The notes under the pieces are model-generated. The model saw only the letters and a list, made by a program, of their open reading frames with translations, was not told the origin of the DNA and searched no databases. The position numbers were made by a program, and so were the translations under genes. From Sipunculus nudus (taxonomy: Eukaryota > Annelida > Sipuncula > Golfingiida > Sipunculidae): a stretch of 64,000 bases of DNA. Shown in pieces: positions 22,480 to 34,700 of the stretch (its first letter is position 1; the number at the start of each line of letters is the position of its first letter). The stretch spans positions 53,660,019-53,724,018 of the forward strand of contig CM049306.1 in the NCBI GenBank assembly GCA_026874595.1, read 5' to 3'.

Positions 22480-25106
22480 TTTTTAGCTCAGCTGACTATT
22501 AGTCATCTGAGCTATAGTCGTGGTCCATTGTCCGTCGTCCGTCCGTCTGTCCGTCCGTCCGTAGATGTGGCACGTTTTGAAACCGTAAGACCTAGGAATC
22601 CGAAATACGGCATAATGTTAGATGTCCCCAAGATCTCCTACCTTCTGAAAACCGGGTCTTTTCGACTTCGTTCTTTTGAGAAATTAAGGAAAAACCTCAA
22701 TTTCTTATTAAAAACCTATTTTCACACTTCAGGACTGCCTAATATCAAAACCACTCATCTTTTTTTCCTCATATTTACCATAAATATTCCTCTATATAGT
22801 TCCTATGTACATTCAAGAAATTATGTCTGTATTGTATAATTTAAAAAAGTTATGGACCCAAACATAATGAATTTTGTAAAAAATCAGGAAAGATATTTGA
22901 TCACTTAACACAAAACATGTTAAAGCTATGAACCTTTTTTCCAGTAATATAACTTTAATAAATCAAAATTAAATTGTATACCGAAAATTAGATGAAAATC
23001 TTTTAAATTTTTTAAAATATTAATAAAAATAAAAAATTGGTACCTTAAATTTTGCCCAACTTTGACCATGGCATGTTTTTTTCCTGTACGTACTGTGGAT
23101 TTATTTTCACAGCATGTTTTTGCTACCTTTTCAACTGTTAACACCAAAAATTTGAAACCAGTTGATCAAAAACTGTAGATTTTATTAATTAAGGTTTTCA
23201 AGCACCATTTAACATATTTTTTACATCAAGCTAGTGTTATGCAGTTTACAAGAGCTCAGCTTCCCAGCTTCAGCTCTTAGTTCCTTAAATTCGGCATACA
23301 GCTAGATGTCTCCAAAATTCCCTACCATGCCAAGAATTTGATCACTAGGACTTAATACCTTCAAGATATTATTGAAAAACTTCATTTTTCCATTAAAAAC
23401 CCATTGTTACACTTCAAGACTGCCTAATATCAAAACCACTGATCTGACTTTAATCATAAATAATATACATATTTTTCATTCTCTATGCACATGCCAGAAT
23501 GCTGTCAGTATTGTGTAATTGTTTTAAGTTATGGGCCCAAACATAATGCACTTTGTAAAAAAACCAAGAAATATATTCACTCCCTTAACAAGGGGAATGC
23601 TGAAGCTAGAGATTTTTTGTCAGGGATGTAACATTATTTAATCAAGATTCAATTGAATACCCAAAATAAGTTATGAATTTTTCAAATTTTATAATTTATT
23701 AGTATAAATGAAAAATTAGTAACTTAAATTTTGCCCAACTTTGACCATGGCACATTTGTTTCCTGTGAGCACTGTTGATATAATTTTCATATCATGCACA
23801 CATAAGGATTTCAGCTTTTAAGTTTAGAAAGCTGAAAGAAATTGGCCAAAAATTGTAGCTTTTATTAATGTTTTTATGAGACCCTGTCAGACTTTGGCTC
23901 TCTCAAGCCCCTCTTGAGTCACATGTATGTTGACCTTGTTGAACTTTCAGCAAATTATGCATTCTTGAGGCGAGGCATACAGGGGAATCCGGGCAGCTTA
24001 TGGCCAGCCACAGTTGATCCAGGTGTCCAACCTAACTCATCTAGTAGTTTTAACCAACTACATAACAATAAACAATAAATTAATAAATTTTTATTGGTTT
24101 TTAATAAAAAATTAAAGAAAAATAGAAAAGGAATTTGTTAGTTTATAATAACAGGAAATTAACTTGCAGTTACTGATGATATAAGAATCTTGTATCGATG
24201 GATAGAATGTCACGTATTCCAAATAAAAACATGCAGTCACCTATGGTATTTTTCAGTTCAATTTTAATGATAAAGAAGTAAATCATATCATTCATTACTA
24301 ATCATTAGGGATCATATGATTGAAATTAATGATAGACAAAGATGCAGTTGATAATATTAATCTAGATTCCTACTGTGTCTAGTGTGTACATTGATGAGAA
24401 ATTAGTCCAAAATGAATTTATTACAGTTATTTTTTAATATAAATAAAAGCCATAAAACCAGGTACTTGTGATCATTATTAAAATGTGTTAATTTTGTATA
24501 TTTTGGATTCTCAACATCATTGTTTGGTGAAAACTGAATAAATACCAGACATGGTGCGAATACTTTGTAATTGTATTTAAATACGAATATGATTATGTAC
24601 TCCATTATAAAATTTCTTGCATAAAGAATGGGAATTCAGGTAAAAATGAAAGTATATGAATACCAGTGCAAATACTTTCAAAATGTATTCATGAATGCAT
24701 TCATGAATATATTCTTTAATATTATTTTAATAATCATTTCAGTTATATTTCATTTTAAAAAATCATATGATTCTCTTATTATTTTTAATAAAAATTATAT
24801 TTGGGACAATATTTGTAATCTTTTTTAATTAATAGTTAAACCCTTATATTATATATTCTGCTTATAAGTTATATGGCCAAGTCAAAATCTGTGTGACAAT
24901 AGTACTCCATTTGTTAATAAAATAAATGAAATCAATCCTCTTCCCTGTCTCCAAAGGTACTATCAAAATCATACATAGCTAAACAACAACAACTCATAAT
25001 ACAGCTTATATTTATTACCACACAAAACCAGCATGTGCCTCATTTCTAAATAATATTTTTTAATCATATATAACAGCTGAGCGTCGTGACCCATAGGTCC
25101 CTTGTT
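22480..25106 (+). mobile_element. Family B1 element (B1b)
   Basis: Left end TTTTTAGCTCAGCTGACTA plus (GTCC)n at about 22533-22562. The right end at 25073-25106 reads CAGCTGAGCGTCGTGACCCATAGGTCCCTTGTT in overlapping parts; the hairpin palindrome is broken by one base (CCATAGG). Two diverged tandem halves follow the microsatellite (about 22600-23160 and 23290-23880). The rest is AT-rich filler without genes. Confidence 0.75.
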
Positions 25107-25456
25107 TAGAATAGCTGTGTTTAGAGCTGGGAGGAGAGAGAGAAAGATTCCTGCGGACACAGAAGAGTGTCAGTCAGTTTGTGGACCTTTCCGATAATTG
25201 CAGCAGTTAAAAAAAATCCTCGAACTTTGTAATAGATTTTATTAAGTCTTTAGTTTGACTTTGGGAGTATTACCAAAACTTTACCTTTGGATTACGACAG
25301 ATTGATTTCGGGATTGAATTAGACTATTATTCTGTGAGAAGATTTACGTGAACTGTTCATCTGAATTATATGTTTTAAAGGACTAGTTGAGCTGTGACAG
25401 TGGTGGTTTCCAGAAAAGTGTAGGATCTGGACACTCTGGTACTGTACACTTTTATT
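25107..25456 (+). mobile_element. LTR-like repeat G3, left part
   Basis: Contains the leader also seen inverted in G1: 'attcctgcggacacagaag', 'ggacctttccgata' and 'gacagtggtgg'. It ends 'ggtactgtacactttta', where family A element A4 is inserted. The match to 4033-4050 resumes after A4 at 27178. Confidence 0.6.
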
Positions 25457-25501
25457 GTATCCGCCAAAACAGAGTTTTGCGGATACTATGTTTTCAGCTG
25501 G

Positions 25502-25535
<34 letters not shown>

Positions 25536-27178
25536 GTAGGTGTCCGGAGAACTCCTCCGTAACCGCTGGGCGGAATTTTCCGAAACCCGGGATTATGTTC
25601 GGGTCACATGTGAACTGCTGCGCCCCGATTTTGTTTTGACCTCTGACCTTTCCTCTGCGCTCTGCGTCCGTTTGTGCGTCTGTTTCCACACATAAACCCA
25701 CATATCTCGGGAACCGTTTGACCGATCAGGAAAATTTTTTTGCACAAATGTAGCCCTCGGAGAGCTTTATAACATACACCAAAAATGGTGGCGCCACCTG
25801 CAACCATGTTTGCACAGTGTCCATCTGTTCGTCTGCCTTGGGTTAAAATCACTCATATCTCTGCAGTGACTTGACTAATTCACCTGAAATTCGGCATGCG
25901 CAAACATCCTGGATAGCTTTTCTGATTTTATGACAGGTGGCGCCACCTACATTCACGTTGACGCTGCAGACATCCAAGCTCATATCTCGGGAACCGTTTG
26001 ACCGATCAGGAAAATTCTTTTGCACAAATGTAGCCCTTGGAGAGCTTTATAACATACACCAAAAATGGTGGCGCCACCTGCAACCATGTTTGCACAGTGT
26101 CCATCTGTTCGTCTGCCTTGGGTTAAAATCACTCATATCTCTGCAGTGACTTGACTAATTCACCTGAAATTTGGCATGCGTATACATCCTGGATAGCTTA
26201 TCTGATTTTATGACAGGTGGCGCCACCTACATTCACGTTTACGCTGCAGACATCCAAGCTCATATCTCTGGAACCGTTTGACCGATCAGGAAAATTCTTT
26301 TGCACAAATGTAGCCCTTGGAGAGCTTTATAACATACACCAAAAATGGTGCCGCTACCTGCAACCATGTTTGTACAGTGTCCATCTGTTTGTCTGCCTTG
26401 GGTTAAAATCACTCATATCTCTGCAGTGACTTGACTAATTCACCTGAAATTTGGCATGCGTATACATCCTGGATAGCTTTTCTGATTTTATGACAGGTGG
26501 CGCCACCTACATTCATGTTTACGCTGCAGACATCCAAGCTCATATCTCAGGAACCGTTTGATTGATCAGGAAAATTTTTTTGCACAAATGTAGCCCTTGG
26601 AGAGCTTTATAACATACACAAAAAATGGTGGCGCCACCTGCAACCATGTTTGCACAGTGTCCAGCTGTTCGTCTGCCTTGGGTTAAAATCACTCATATCT
26701 CTGCAGTGGTTTGACTAATTCACCTGAAATTCTGCATGCTTATACATCCTGGATAGCTTTTCTGATTTTATGACAGGTGGCGCCACCTACAATCAAGTTT
26801 ACGCTGCAGACATCCAAGCTCATATCTAGGGAACTGTTTGACCAATTGGGCCAAAATTTTGCATGTGTATAGTTCTCACAAAGCTCTTTATCATACGCTT
26901 AACTGGTGGCGCCACCTGCAACCCTTTTTTGCACAGCGTCCATCTGTTTGTCTGCCAAGGGCAAAAATCACTCATATACAATATAGTGGTTTGACTTATC
27001 TGCCTTAAATTTTGCATATGTATACAACTTGGACGGCTTTCTGGATTTTTTGGTAGGTAGCGCAACCTACATACACAATTTGGCTGCAGACATCCATGCT
27101 GATATGCAACACTTCACCCGTTCCACTCTGATTTAGGCGGATACAAGTAGTCGCTTGTCGACTACCCGTATTCTAGTT
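25455..27178 (+). mobile_element. Family A element, near-identical sibling of A2 (A4)
   Basis: Complete ends (GTATCCGCC at 25457; CTAG ending 27176). It shares A2's unit order and private variants, for example the unit with 'ggtgccgctacctgcaacc'. The main difference is (GCC)n length (about ten against six). Only about a dozen further base changes are visible across 1.7 kb. It is inserted in the LTR-like repeat G3. Confidence 0.9.
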
Positions 27179-27374
27179 ATTTATTATATTTATTATACTA
27201 ATTGTATTGCTTTACTGTTATACTGTTGTTATACTGTGTAATTGTATTGATTTAGTGTATTGTAATGTCAGGGTTGCTTTAAGAATAAATTATAAATATT
27301 TGTTAACAAAAAACACTTGACTTCTTTATTCATTTCCCTAGACATTTCACGCTGCTTTGTGTTTCAGATTCTGA
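27179..27374 (+). mobile_element. LTR-like repeat G3, right part and downstream flank
   Basis: Continues G3: 'tttattatac', 'gggttgctttaagaataaat', 'tttgttaac'. Then come the 'ctttattcatttccctagacatttcac' flank and 'tcagattctga', where family C element C1 is inserted in a T run. Confidence 0.6.
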
Positions 27375-30300
27375 TTTTTAGCGAACCTGTTAGCTTATGA
27401 GATGGTGTGGCTGCGTCCGTCGGTTGTCTTCCGTCGTCTGTACTTTAACCTATACTATCTTGAAAATGGCAAGAGTTAGCATCACAAAACTTTATGCAAA
27501 AAATTAGTCATCTAAAAAACTCTATCAGATTTTGCTTATATTTTGGCTAACTGCATTTTCTTAGATTTAATAGAGAAAAAGCTAAAAAACCTTTAAAAAT
27601 TTACTTCTCTGAAAATGTTCAGCCAAATTGTCCAATATTTCACAGAAATGATTCCTTGAACAATCTTTCTCAAGTTTGTTCCAATGGTTTAAGTTCGGTG
27701 ATTTTTGGCCGAGTTACAGGAAGTTGAACTTAGTCATCTGTCCAAAAAAGCATACTAAAATTACAATCTCAGAATGGCTGGAGCTATCATCACCAAATTT
27801 TATGCCAATGTTGGTCACATGAGTCATATCTGAAATTAAGGTATTGGTGGTGCCACCTGCATCGGCCTTTTTTTAACGGGGGTCATCAGTGCCCATATCA
27901 TACTGACGACTACAAAAAACTTCTTCTCTAAAACCATATGGCTAAATTGTTTAATATCGCACAAAAATGATCCTAGGGTAGTGCTTTCTGAAGTTTGTAC
28001 AATGGTCTCAGTTCAGTGACTTTTGGCTGAGTTATGAGAAGTTGAATTTAGTCATATGCCATAACAGCCAATTTTGGCTCAGTGGCTACAAAGATCTTCT
28101 TCTCAAAAACCACTATGCCAAATACTTAAACCTCACACATTAATTATCCTTAGATGTTGATAATTCAAGTTTGTTCAAATGGTTTTGATTCAGTGATTTT
28201 TGGCTGAGTTATGGAAACTTAACTTAGACATTTTGCTGTATTTTTCCAAATGAGTTATAAACCTGCAAAACTTTTTTTGACTGACGCCACTGAGGCCAAT
28301 TTTTTTTATATTTTACAAGAATAATCCCCTGAATAATTCTTATAATAATTTCTTTTATGGTTTCAAAGAATGAATATTGGCTGAATTATAAAGATTGAAT
28401 TGAGTCATTTTACCATATATATGTTAGCTGTGTGAAGCAGATACCTCTAGCCTGGCACCAGTTTATCAGCATCTGTTACATCATGCCTCTAGACATTAAA
28501 ATTTCAGGTTATCTATGGTTAATATTTACAAGAATGTTTTTTAAAAGCTTAAAAGCTTTTAAAAAATGTAGATTTATGATTTTAGATATTCCTCATGCCA
28601 TGCAATGTTTACAATCACAGGTATACAGCTCTCTGTGGGTATATAAAGACGACTGTACATGGATTATAAATAATTGGTATCCATACTCAACTTAATTCAA
28701 GATTTTGCCATCAGTGAGATGTATCTGTATTAAAATTTTGCATTTCATATGCATCTGTAGTAATTTTTAGTGAACCTGTGAGATAATGTGATGGTGTGGG
28801 GGCGTTCGTCATCTGTATGTTAACCCATACTATTTCGAAAACGACTGGAGCTAGCATCATGAAATTTAATGCAAAAAATATGCCATCTGTATAACTCTGC
28901 ATTTTCTTAGATTTTATAGAGAAAAAGCTAAATAAACCTTTAAAAATCATCTCCTGCAAAACTGTCAAGCCAAATTGTTCAATATATCACAGAAATAATC
29001 TTTTATACCATCTCTCTCAAGTTTGTTTGAATGGTTTAAGTTCGGTGAATTTTGGCAGAGTTATGTGAGGTTGAACTTAGTCATCTGTCCAAAAAAGTAT
29101 ACTAAAATGACAATCTAAGAAAAGGCCAGAGGTATCATCACCAAATTTTATGCCAGTGTTGGTCACATGAGTCATATATGAAATTCATGTATTGGTGTCG
29201 CTACCTGCATTGGTCATCTGTACATTAACCCATGTTTTCTCAGGAATAGCAGGAGCTACCATCCCCAGATTTTATGCAATATAATCTGTCACATATCAAA
29301 TGTTGTGGGAATAAGCTTATTTTTTTGCTATCTGCATGAACTTAGGTTTATTGGGAAAAAGCTGAAAAACCTTTAAAAGTATTCTTCTTGTAAACAGTCT
29401 AGCCAATGTTGGTCACATGACTCATATTTGAAGTTGCAGATTTTGTGATGCCACCTACATTGAACTGTTTTTTATGGGCAAAAACCTCATAATTTTAGCC
29501 TCTTTCAGCTTGAAATGTTTATGATGAAACTGTCACGTTGAATCTTCAATTCTTCAAAAGAATTATCCTAGGACATGGTTCTTTCAATCATATCAGAAAA
29601 GCTTAAGTTGGTCTTATGGCCATTATTATGTCTTTTTCAAACTGAGGACTGCAAAACTGTTCTTCTACAAAATTATTATTTCAATTATAACTTCTGTAAC
29701 ATTGCACAAAAAATATTTGTAGGTGGCCTTTGTTCAAGTTTACTTGAATGATTTTTGGCAGAATTATTGGACCTGTAACAATGAAAGGACAGCATCTTTT
29801 ATTATTCTAGATATTTTGATAAAAAGTTTATGAATATGTCAGCTTGAAAAAAAAAACATTTTAGCCAAAGTCTTTCAGTATGTGTTTTACCAACAGGCCA
29901 AGATTGTATCAGTATCTTTAAATAGGTTGAAAAAATGCCAACTGTTTCAGATTTGGCAACAGATCAAGAGTTCATTCAGTGCAGCCAGATATAGGTCAAG
30001 AGTTAAATCAGTGCAGCCAAGCACAAGGCATGTGATAACCTCATGGGTGACATGTGAACACCTCATGGGCACCTTGTGATCACCTCATGGGTGTCATGCC
30101 CCTCAGGGCTGCATGTGGAGCCAATCTGTGAGCTTATGCAATGGTGTGGCTACTATTTCAGATTTGGCAACAGGCAAAAGGTCAGTCTGGATCTATTTAT
30201 ACCCTTGGCAGACTGCCAACAGTACCAGATTAGGCAACAGGTCAAGAGTTCACTCAGTGCAGCAAGGTATAGGTCAGGAGTTCACTGAGTGCAGTAGCTG

Positions 30301-31114
30301 CATTCTATTTATAGCGTTGGCAGACTGCCCAGTGCATCAGATTTGGCACCAAAGTTCAGCCTGGATCTATTTATAGCTTGGGCAGACTGCCAACTGTGTC
30401 AGATTATGCAACAGGTCAAGAGTTCACTCAGTGCAGCCAGGTACAGGTAAAAAGTTCACTCCGTCTAGCCAGGTGCAGGTCATAAGTTCACTCAGTGCAG
30501 TAGCCTGAGCCAGCAAATTTGTCACAGTTCACTCGGGGCAACTGTCTCTCTTGCCTAAGCTTTGTCAGCCCCATGCATCAGACTCAAGGTAAGTTTGATG
30601 TATAGGCCTGATATTTTGACCTGTCTCTGTGTCTTTCATGGCTTTCTCATTCACAAGACAGGTTTCGCAACCTACAATGGATTTTGCACAGTGTATGTGT
30701 CTGCTTATTTCTACAGAGGAATTTGAAATATCAGCCTGAAATTGGGCATATTTATACATATCGAATAGCTTTGTCGTATACAAGACTGGTGGTGCCACCT
30801 ACAATAATTTTTGCACAGTGTGTGTCCCTGCTTATATCTCAGGAGGGGTTTGATATATCAGTCTGAAATTAGGCATATGTATATATCTCTGATAGCTTTG
30901 TTGTATACAAGACTGGTGGTGCCAGCTACAATCATTTTGTGTTGTGTACACCCATGCCAGTATTTCAGCAGTGATGTTTGTGTTATTGTTTCTTATACAA
31001 AATGTTTAGTACTTGCATTGTTCATATACATGAGAAGTAATGGTCCAGCACTGAAGCATTATACCTGATGTATTTCCCAATGCACAGGTTCGCATTAGGC
31101 CTGTAGGCCTTGTT
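27375..31114 (+). mobile_element. Family C Helentron-like element, complete (C1)
   Basis: Left end TTTTTAGCGAACCTGTG; right end CACAGGTTCGC (31083-31093), the inverse of the left GCGAACCTGTG, then hairpin AGGCC-TGTA-GGCCT (31097-31110) and TTGTT. The core has tandem units ('agccaaattgttcaatatttcaca', 'ggctgagttat'), some with GGTGGTGCCACC. A second, internal C left end sits at about 28767 (TTTTTAGTGAACCTGTGAG). A minisatellite of 'gtcaagagttcactcagtgcagccagg' words lies at about 29960-30530. No coding capacity was seen. Confidence 0.8.
29960..30530 (+). repeat. 'gttcactcagtgcagccagg' minisatellite in C1
   Basis: About 30-bp words repeat irregularly between 'cagatttggcaacagg' blocks. The same array occurs in C2 (37530-37920) and C4 (61740-62290), so it is part of the element. 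Confidence 0.7.
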
Positions 31115-31580
31115 TTTAATCTCCGTAACAAAATTTATGCTCTTCAAGACTACGTGATCTGTTGTTATTAGGTTCCATAACAAACTGTATTCATGAGTGA
31201 ACATTTCAAATGGTTAAGGTGTGAAAATAATTTGAATGATCGAAACTTTCTTATAGATAGCACCATTTTCAGCAACTAGAATGAGAACATAGTGGCAATA
31301 AGAAGATAAAAAGAGTAAAATAGCTCAAACAAAAGCAGTTAGAAGGTTTCCACTATAAAATTAAAAAAAAAATCTTTACTCTATTATTATTCAATGTCTT
31401 CATGTATAAATTTAAATTTATATTTACATTATATCTTATGCTTTTGAAAGTCTTTATACCACAGATTTTTCAATATACACCCAGTTTTCCTTGTTAAATT
31501 TTGTGGTACATGTAATTATTTGTTAAGATTATCAAGTCAGTAATGTAGAAGATGTTTTATATTATTTACATATGTTACAG
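31115..31580. other. Right flank of C1 and intron end before RCCD1 exon
   Basis: 31118-31190 matches 14056-14120 ('taacaaaatttatgctc', 'gatctgttg'), continuing the host repeat on the far side of C1. The last bases, 'ttacatatgttacag', form the splice acceptor of the first RCCD1 exon seen. Confidence 0.55.
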
Positions 31581-31734
31581 ATTCAGGCAAAGTGGGTGAG
31601 ATAATTAAAGAGGGGTGTCATCATGTGTTCCGTCCTCTGGTTCTTCGAGGACAGATCATTCAGCTGACCTGTGGTAAAGAACACGTGATAGCCAGGACAA
31701 AGATTGGGCTTCTGTTTTCATGGGGCTCTGGAAG
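31581..31734 (+). CDS. RCCD1: RCCD1-like exon, first one seen
   Basis: Flanked by acceptor 'tgttacag|' and donor '|gtgagt'. It enters with two bases of a split codon and leaves with two ('ag'), completed by T of the next exon to give Ser. Encodes [19 protein letters not shown] and FSWGSG, aligning to the vertebrate segment that ends in SWGGGRHGQLGHG. Confidence 0.85.
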
Positions 31735-34700
31735 GTGAGTCAACATGTGATACTGGTTTGATTAAAGGGGACTGCTGCAATGTTTGATGCAGATTAACTA
31801 AAGATAACTCTTGAACCTTTTATAAAAATAGGCCAGAAAACGCCATTTTCCACAGTATGCAGGCTATTTGTTTTGTTTATATCCATGTGATTATAATATG
31901 CGGGTCATCCACCTTAATAATCCAAACACATACAACAAGGACATCTGGTGGCAAGTCAGATGCACAGATGAATAGTTATTATGGAGGGCAGCATTTATGT
32001 ATCCTGGATACCCATTCTTTATCATAAGAGCTTTATGTTATATTTAGATGTTTCAGCTGTGATAGTTGACTACTGAGTGATTTAAATAAAGAGGGGTGTC
32101 TTTATTATGGCTGACAACAGCTGCTTGTTGATTTGAATCGGGGAATAAAGGAAGGAGTATCTTGTAATCATAAATAACCCCAATATGTAATGGTTAAAAC
32201 AGTTAAAAATGATCAGCTTTGCATAAAGTTCCCAGTCTCAATCTAAATATATCAAGTCAATACATATATATTGTAATCTTTATCTATAATCTTTATCCAT
32301 GAATATAGCTTATAATGATTGAAGATGTGTGCACTTTGTCAGATTATTTTATCTTCTGTGTAACAGTAGAGGCCAGTTGGGCCATGGAGGAACTGAAAGC
32401 ACAAAAACACCAAAGGTATTGGAGGCCCTGGAGGGATTGATAATGATCCATGTTGATGCTGGCGGCTGGCACTCAGCCTCTGTATCAGGTGAGGTTACCT
32501 AGATGATAAGTCACATGATCTCAGTGCTAGGTCCCAGTTTGATTAATGGGAGTGCATTTTAGAATGTTTATATAATATCTCTTATATCAAATAAATCCCA
32601 TCAGTGTAGGTGGTGAAAGATCAATGTCTACTTTTAAATGAAACTGAAATCCCCACATCATATGCTGTCATGTATCCCCTTCTACTAGGTTTTGAATCAG
32701 AAAATGGATTTGCTATGTTCTGATTAAAGCAGATATGCAGGGATTAAATATGACCTCAGATATATCTTAGTAGTTTAACAGATGTAGGTGTTGAATTTTA
32801 ATATAAAAATGGATGCAGAACTCAGGGGATACAAAAGAGCTTTTATGAAAACAGTTGCATGAATATAAGTTAATTGGACCAGTGCATGTTACCATTGTTC
32901 TGATTCATTAAGCCAGATTTGATTCATTTCAAGCAGCATGCCATAAGTAAAATTAAGAGGCATTGTTTTCCTTTAAATCATGACAGTTCATTTGAATGCT
33001 AGAAACTTATATTTAATTTCAGTTTTCTTTTCCAGATTCTAAGTATTATCTTTCTTTACAATACTGTACTTGATGGTTAAATCATGACCATGGAAATTGA
33101 GAGTTTTGTTATTAGGGCCCCACTTGAATAAGCGAGTGCCCTCTAGTAATCCCCCTGTCTGTCTGTCCATCCACAAATTCATTCCTGGATGATAACTCCA
33201 GTTAGGATGGACATATGGATTTCAAACTTGACATATGTATGGATACCACTAAAGCAAGAACCCTATTGATTTTGGGGTCAAAGGTCAAAGTCACAGGATC
33301 CACATCTTTAAAAAGGTTTTTGATGCATTTTAAGCAAAACTTTTCATCCCAGACCTTGCACATATAGCTTGCCTTCCTTTAGGGGAAAATTCCTATCAAA
33401 TTTGGGGTCACAAGGTTAAAGGTCAAGGCCACAGGTGCCATCTGTCCTCAAATTTGATTCCAGATGATAACACCTGACTCTAATTTGAATTGACAAATGC
33501 ATTTCAAACTTGATTTATTAATGACCTACAACTAATGTAGGAACCCTATTGATTTTTGGGTCAAGAGGTCATGGATGAAGGTTACAGGACCCACATATTT
33601 AAAAAGATGGTGGAGGCATTGTAGTTGTTTTACCCAAGATCTCTCATTTTTAGCGAACCTGTGAGCTTATGCAATGGTGTGGCGTCGTCTGGCGTCCGTT
33701 GTCCATTGTCGGTTGTCTGTACATTAACCCATACTATCTTGAAAACAGCAAGAGTTAGCCTCACGAAATTTTATGCAAAAAATTAGTCATCGAAAAAACT
33801 CTGTCGGATTCTCTCTTAAGTTTGTTTCAATGGTTTAAGTTTGGTGATTTTTAGCGGAGTTACAGGAAGTTGAACTTGGTCATCTGTCCAAAAAAGCATA
33901 CTAAAATTACAGTCTCAGAAACGGCTAGAGCTATCATCACCAAATTTTATGCCAACATTGGTCACATGAGTCATATCTGAAATTGAGGTATAGGTGGCGC
34001 CACCTTCTTAAGTTTATTCAAATGGTCTCAGTTCAGTGACTTTTGGCTGAGTTATGGAAAGCTGAATTTAGTCATAGGCTGTAACAGCCCATTTTAGCTC
34101 AGTGGCTACAAAGATCTTCTTCTCAAAAAACACAGGGCCAAATACTTAAATCTCACACATTAACTAGAATACGGGAGTTGACAAGCGACTACGTGTATCC
34201 GCCGAAATCAGAGTGGGACAGGTGAAGTGAGTCATGGATTGAGTAACAAGGGGAAATAGAGTGAGGTGTGTTGCATATTAGCATGGATGTCTGCAGCTAA
34301 AATGTGTATGAAGGTTGCGCCACCTACCACAAAATCCAGAGAGCTATCTAAGTTGTATACAAATGCAAAAAGTGAAACAACTGCCACTTTATGTGTGATT
34401 TTATCCCATGGCAGACAAACAGATGGACACTGTGCAAAAATGGTTGCAGGTGGCACTACCCGTTTTGTGTATGATAAAGAGCTATGTGAGATATATACAC
34501 ATGCAAAATTTTGGCCAAATCGGTCAAACTGTTCTCGAGATATAAGCCTGGATGTCTGCAGTGTTACATAAATGTAGGTGGTGCCACCTGTCATAAAATC
34601 AAGAAAGCTATCCAAGATGTATAAACCTGCAAAATTGTAGGCAGATAAGGCAAACCACTGCCGAGATATAAGTGATTTTATCCCATGGCAGACAAACAGA

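Noticed and set aside
22480-25106. TAGAAT on both sides of B1b as a target duplication
   Set aside because: 'tctagaat' on the left and 'tttagaatag' on the right share six bases, but the other B1 and C copies show no duplication, and the left TAGAAT overlaps the element edge.
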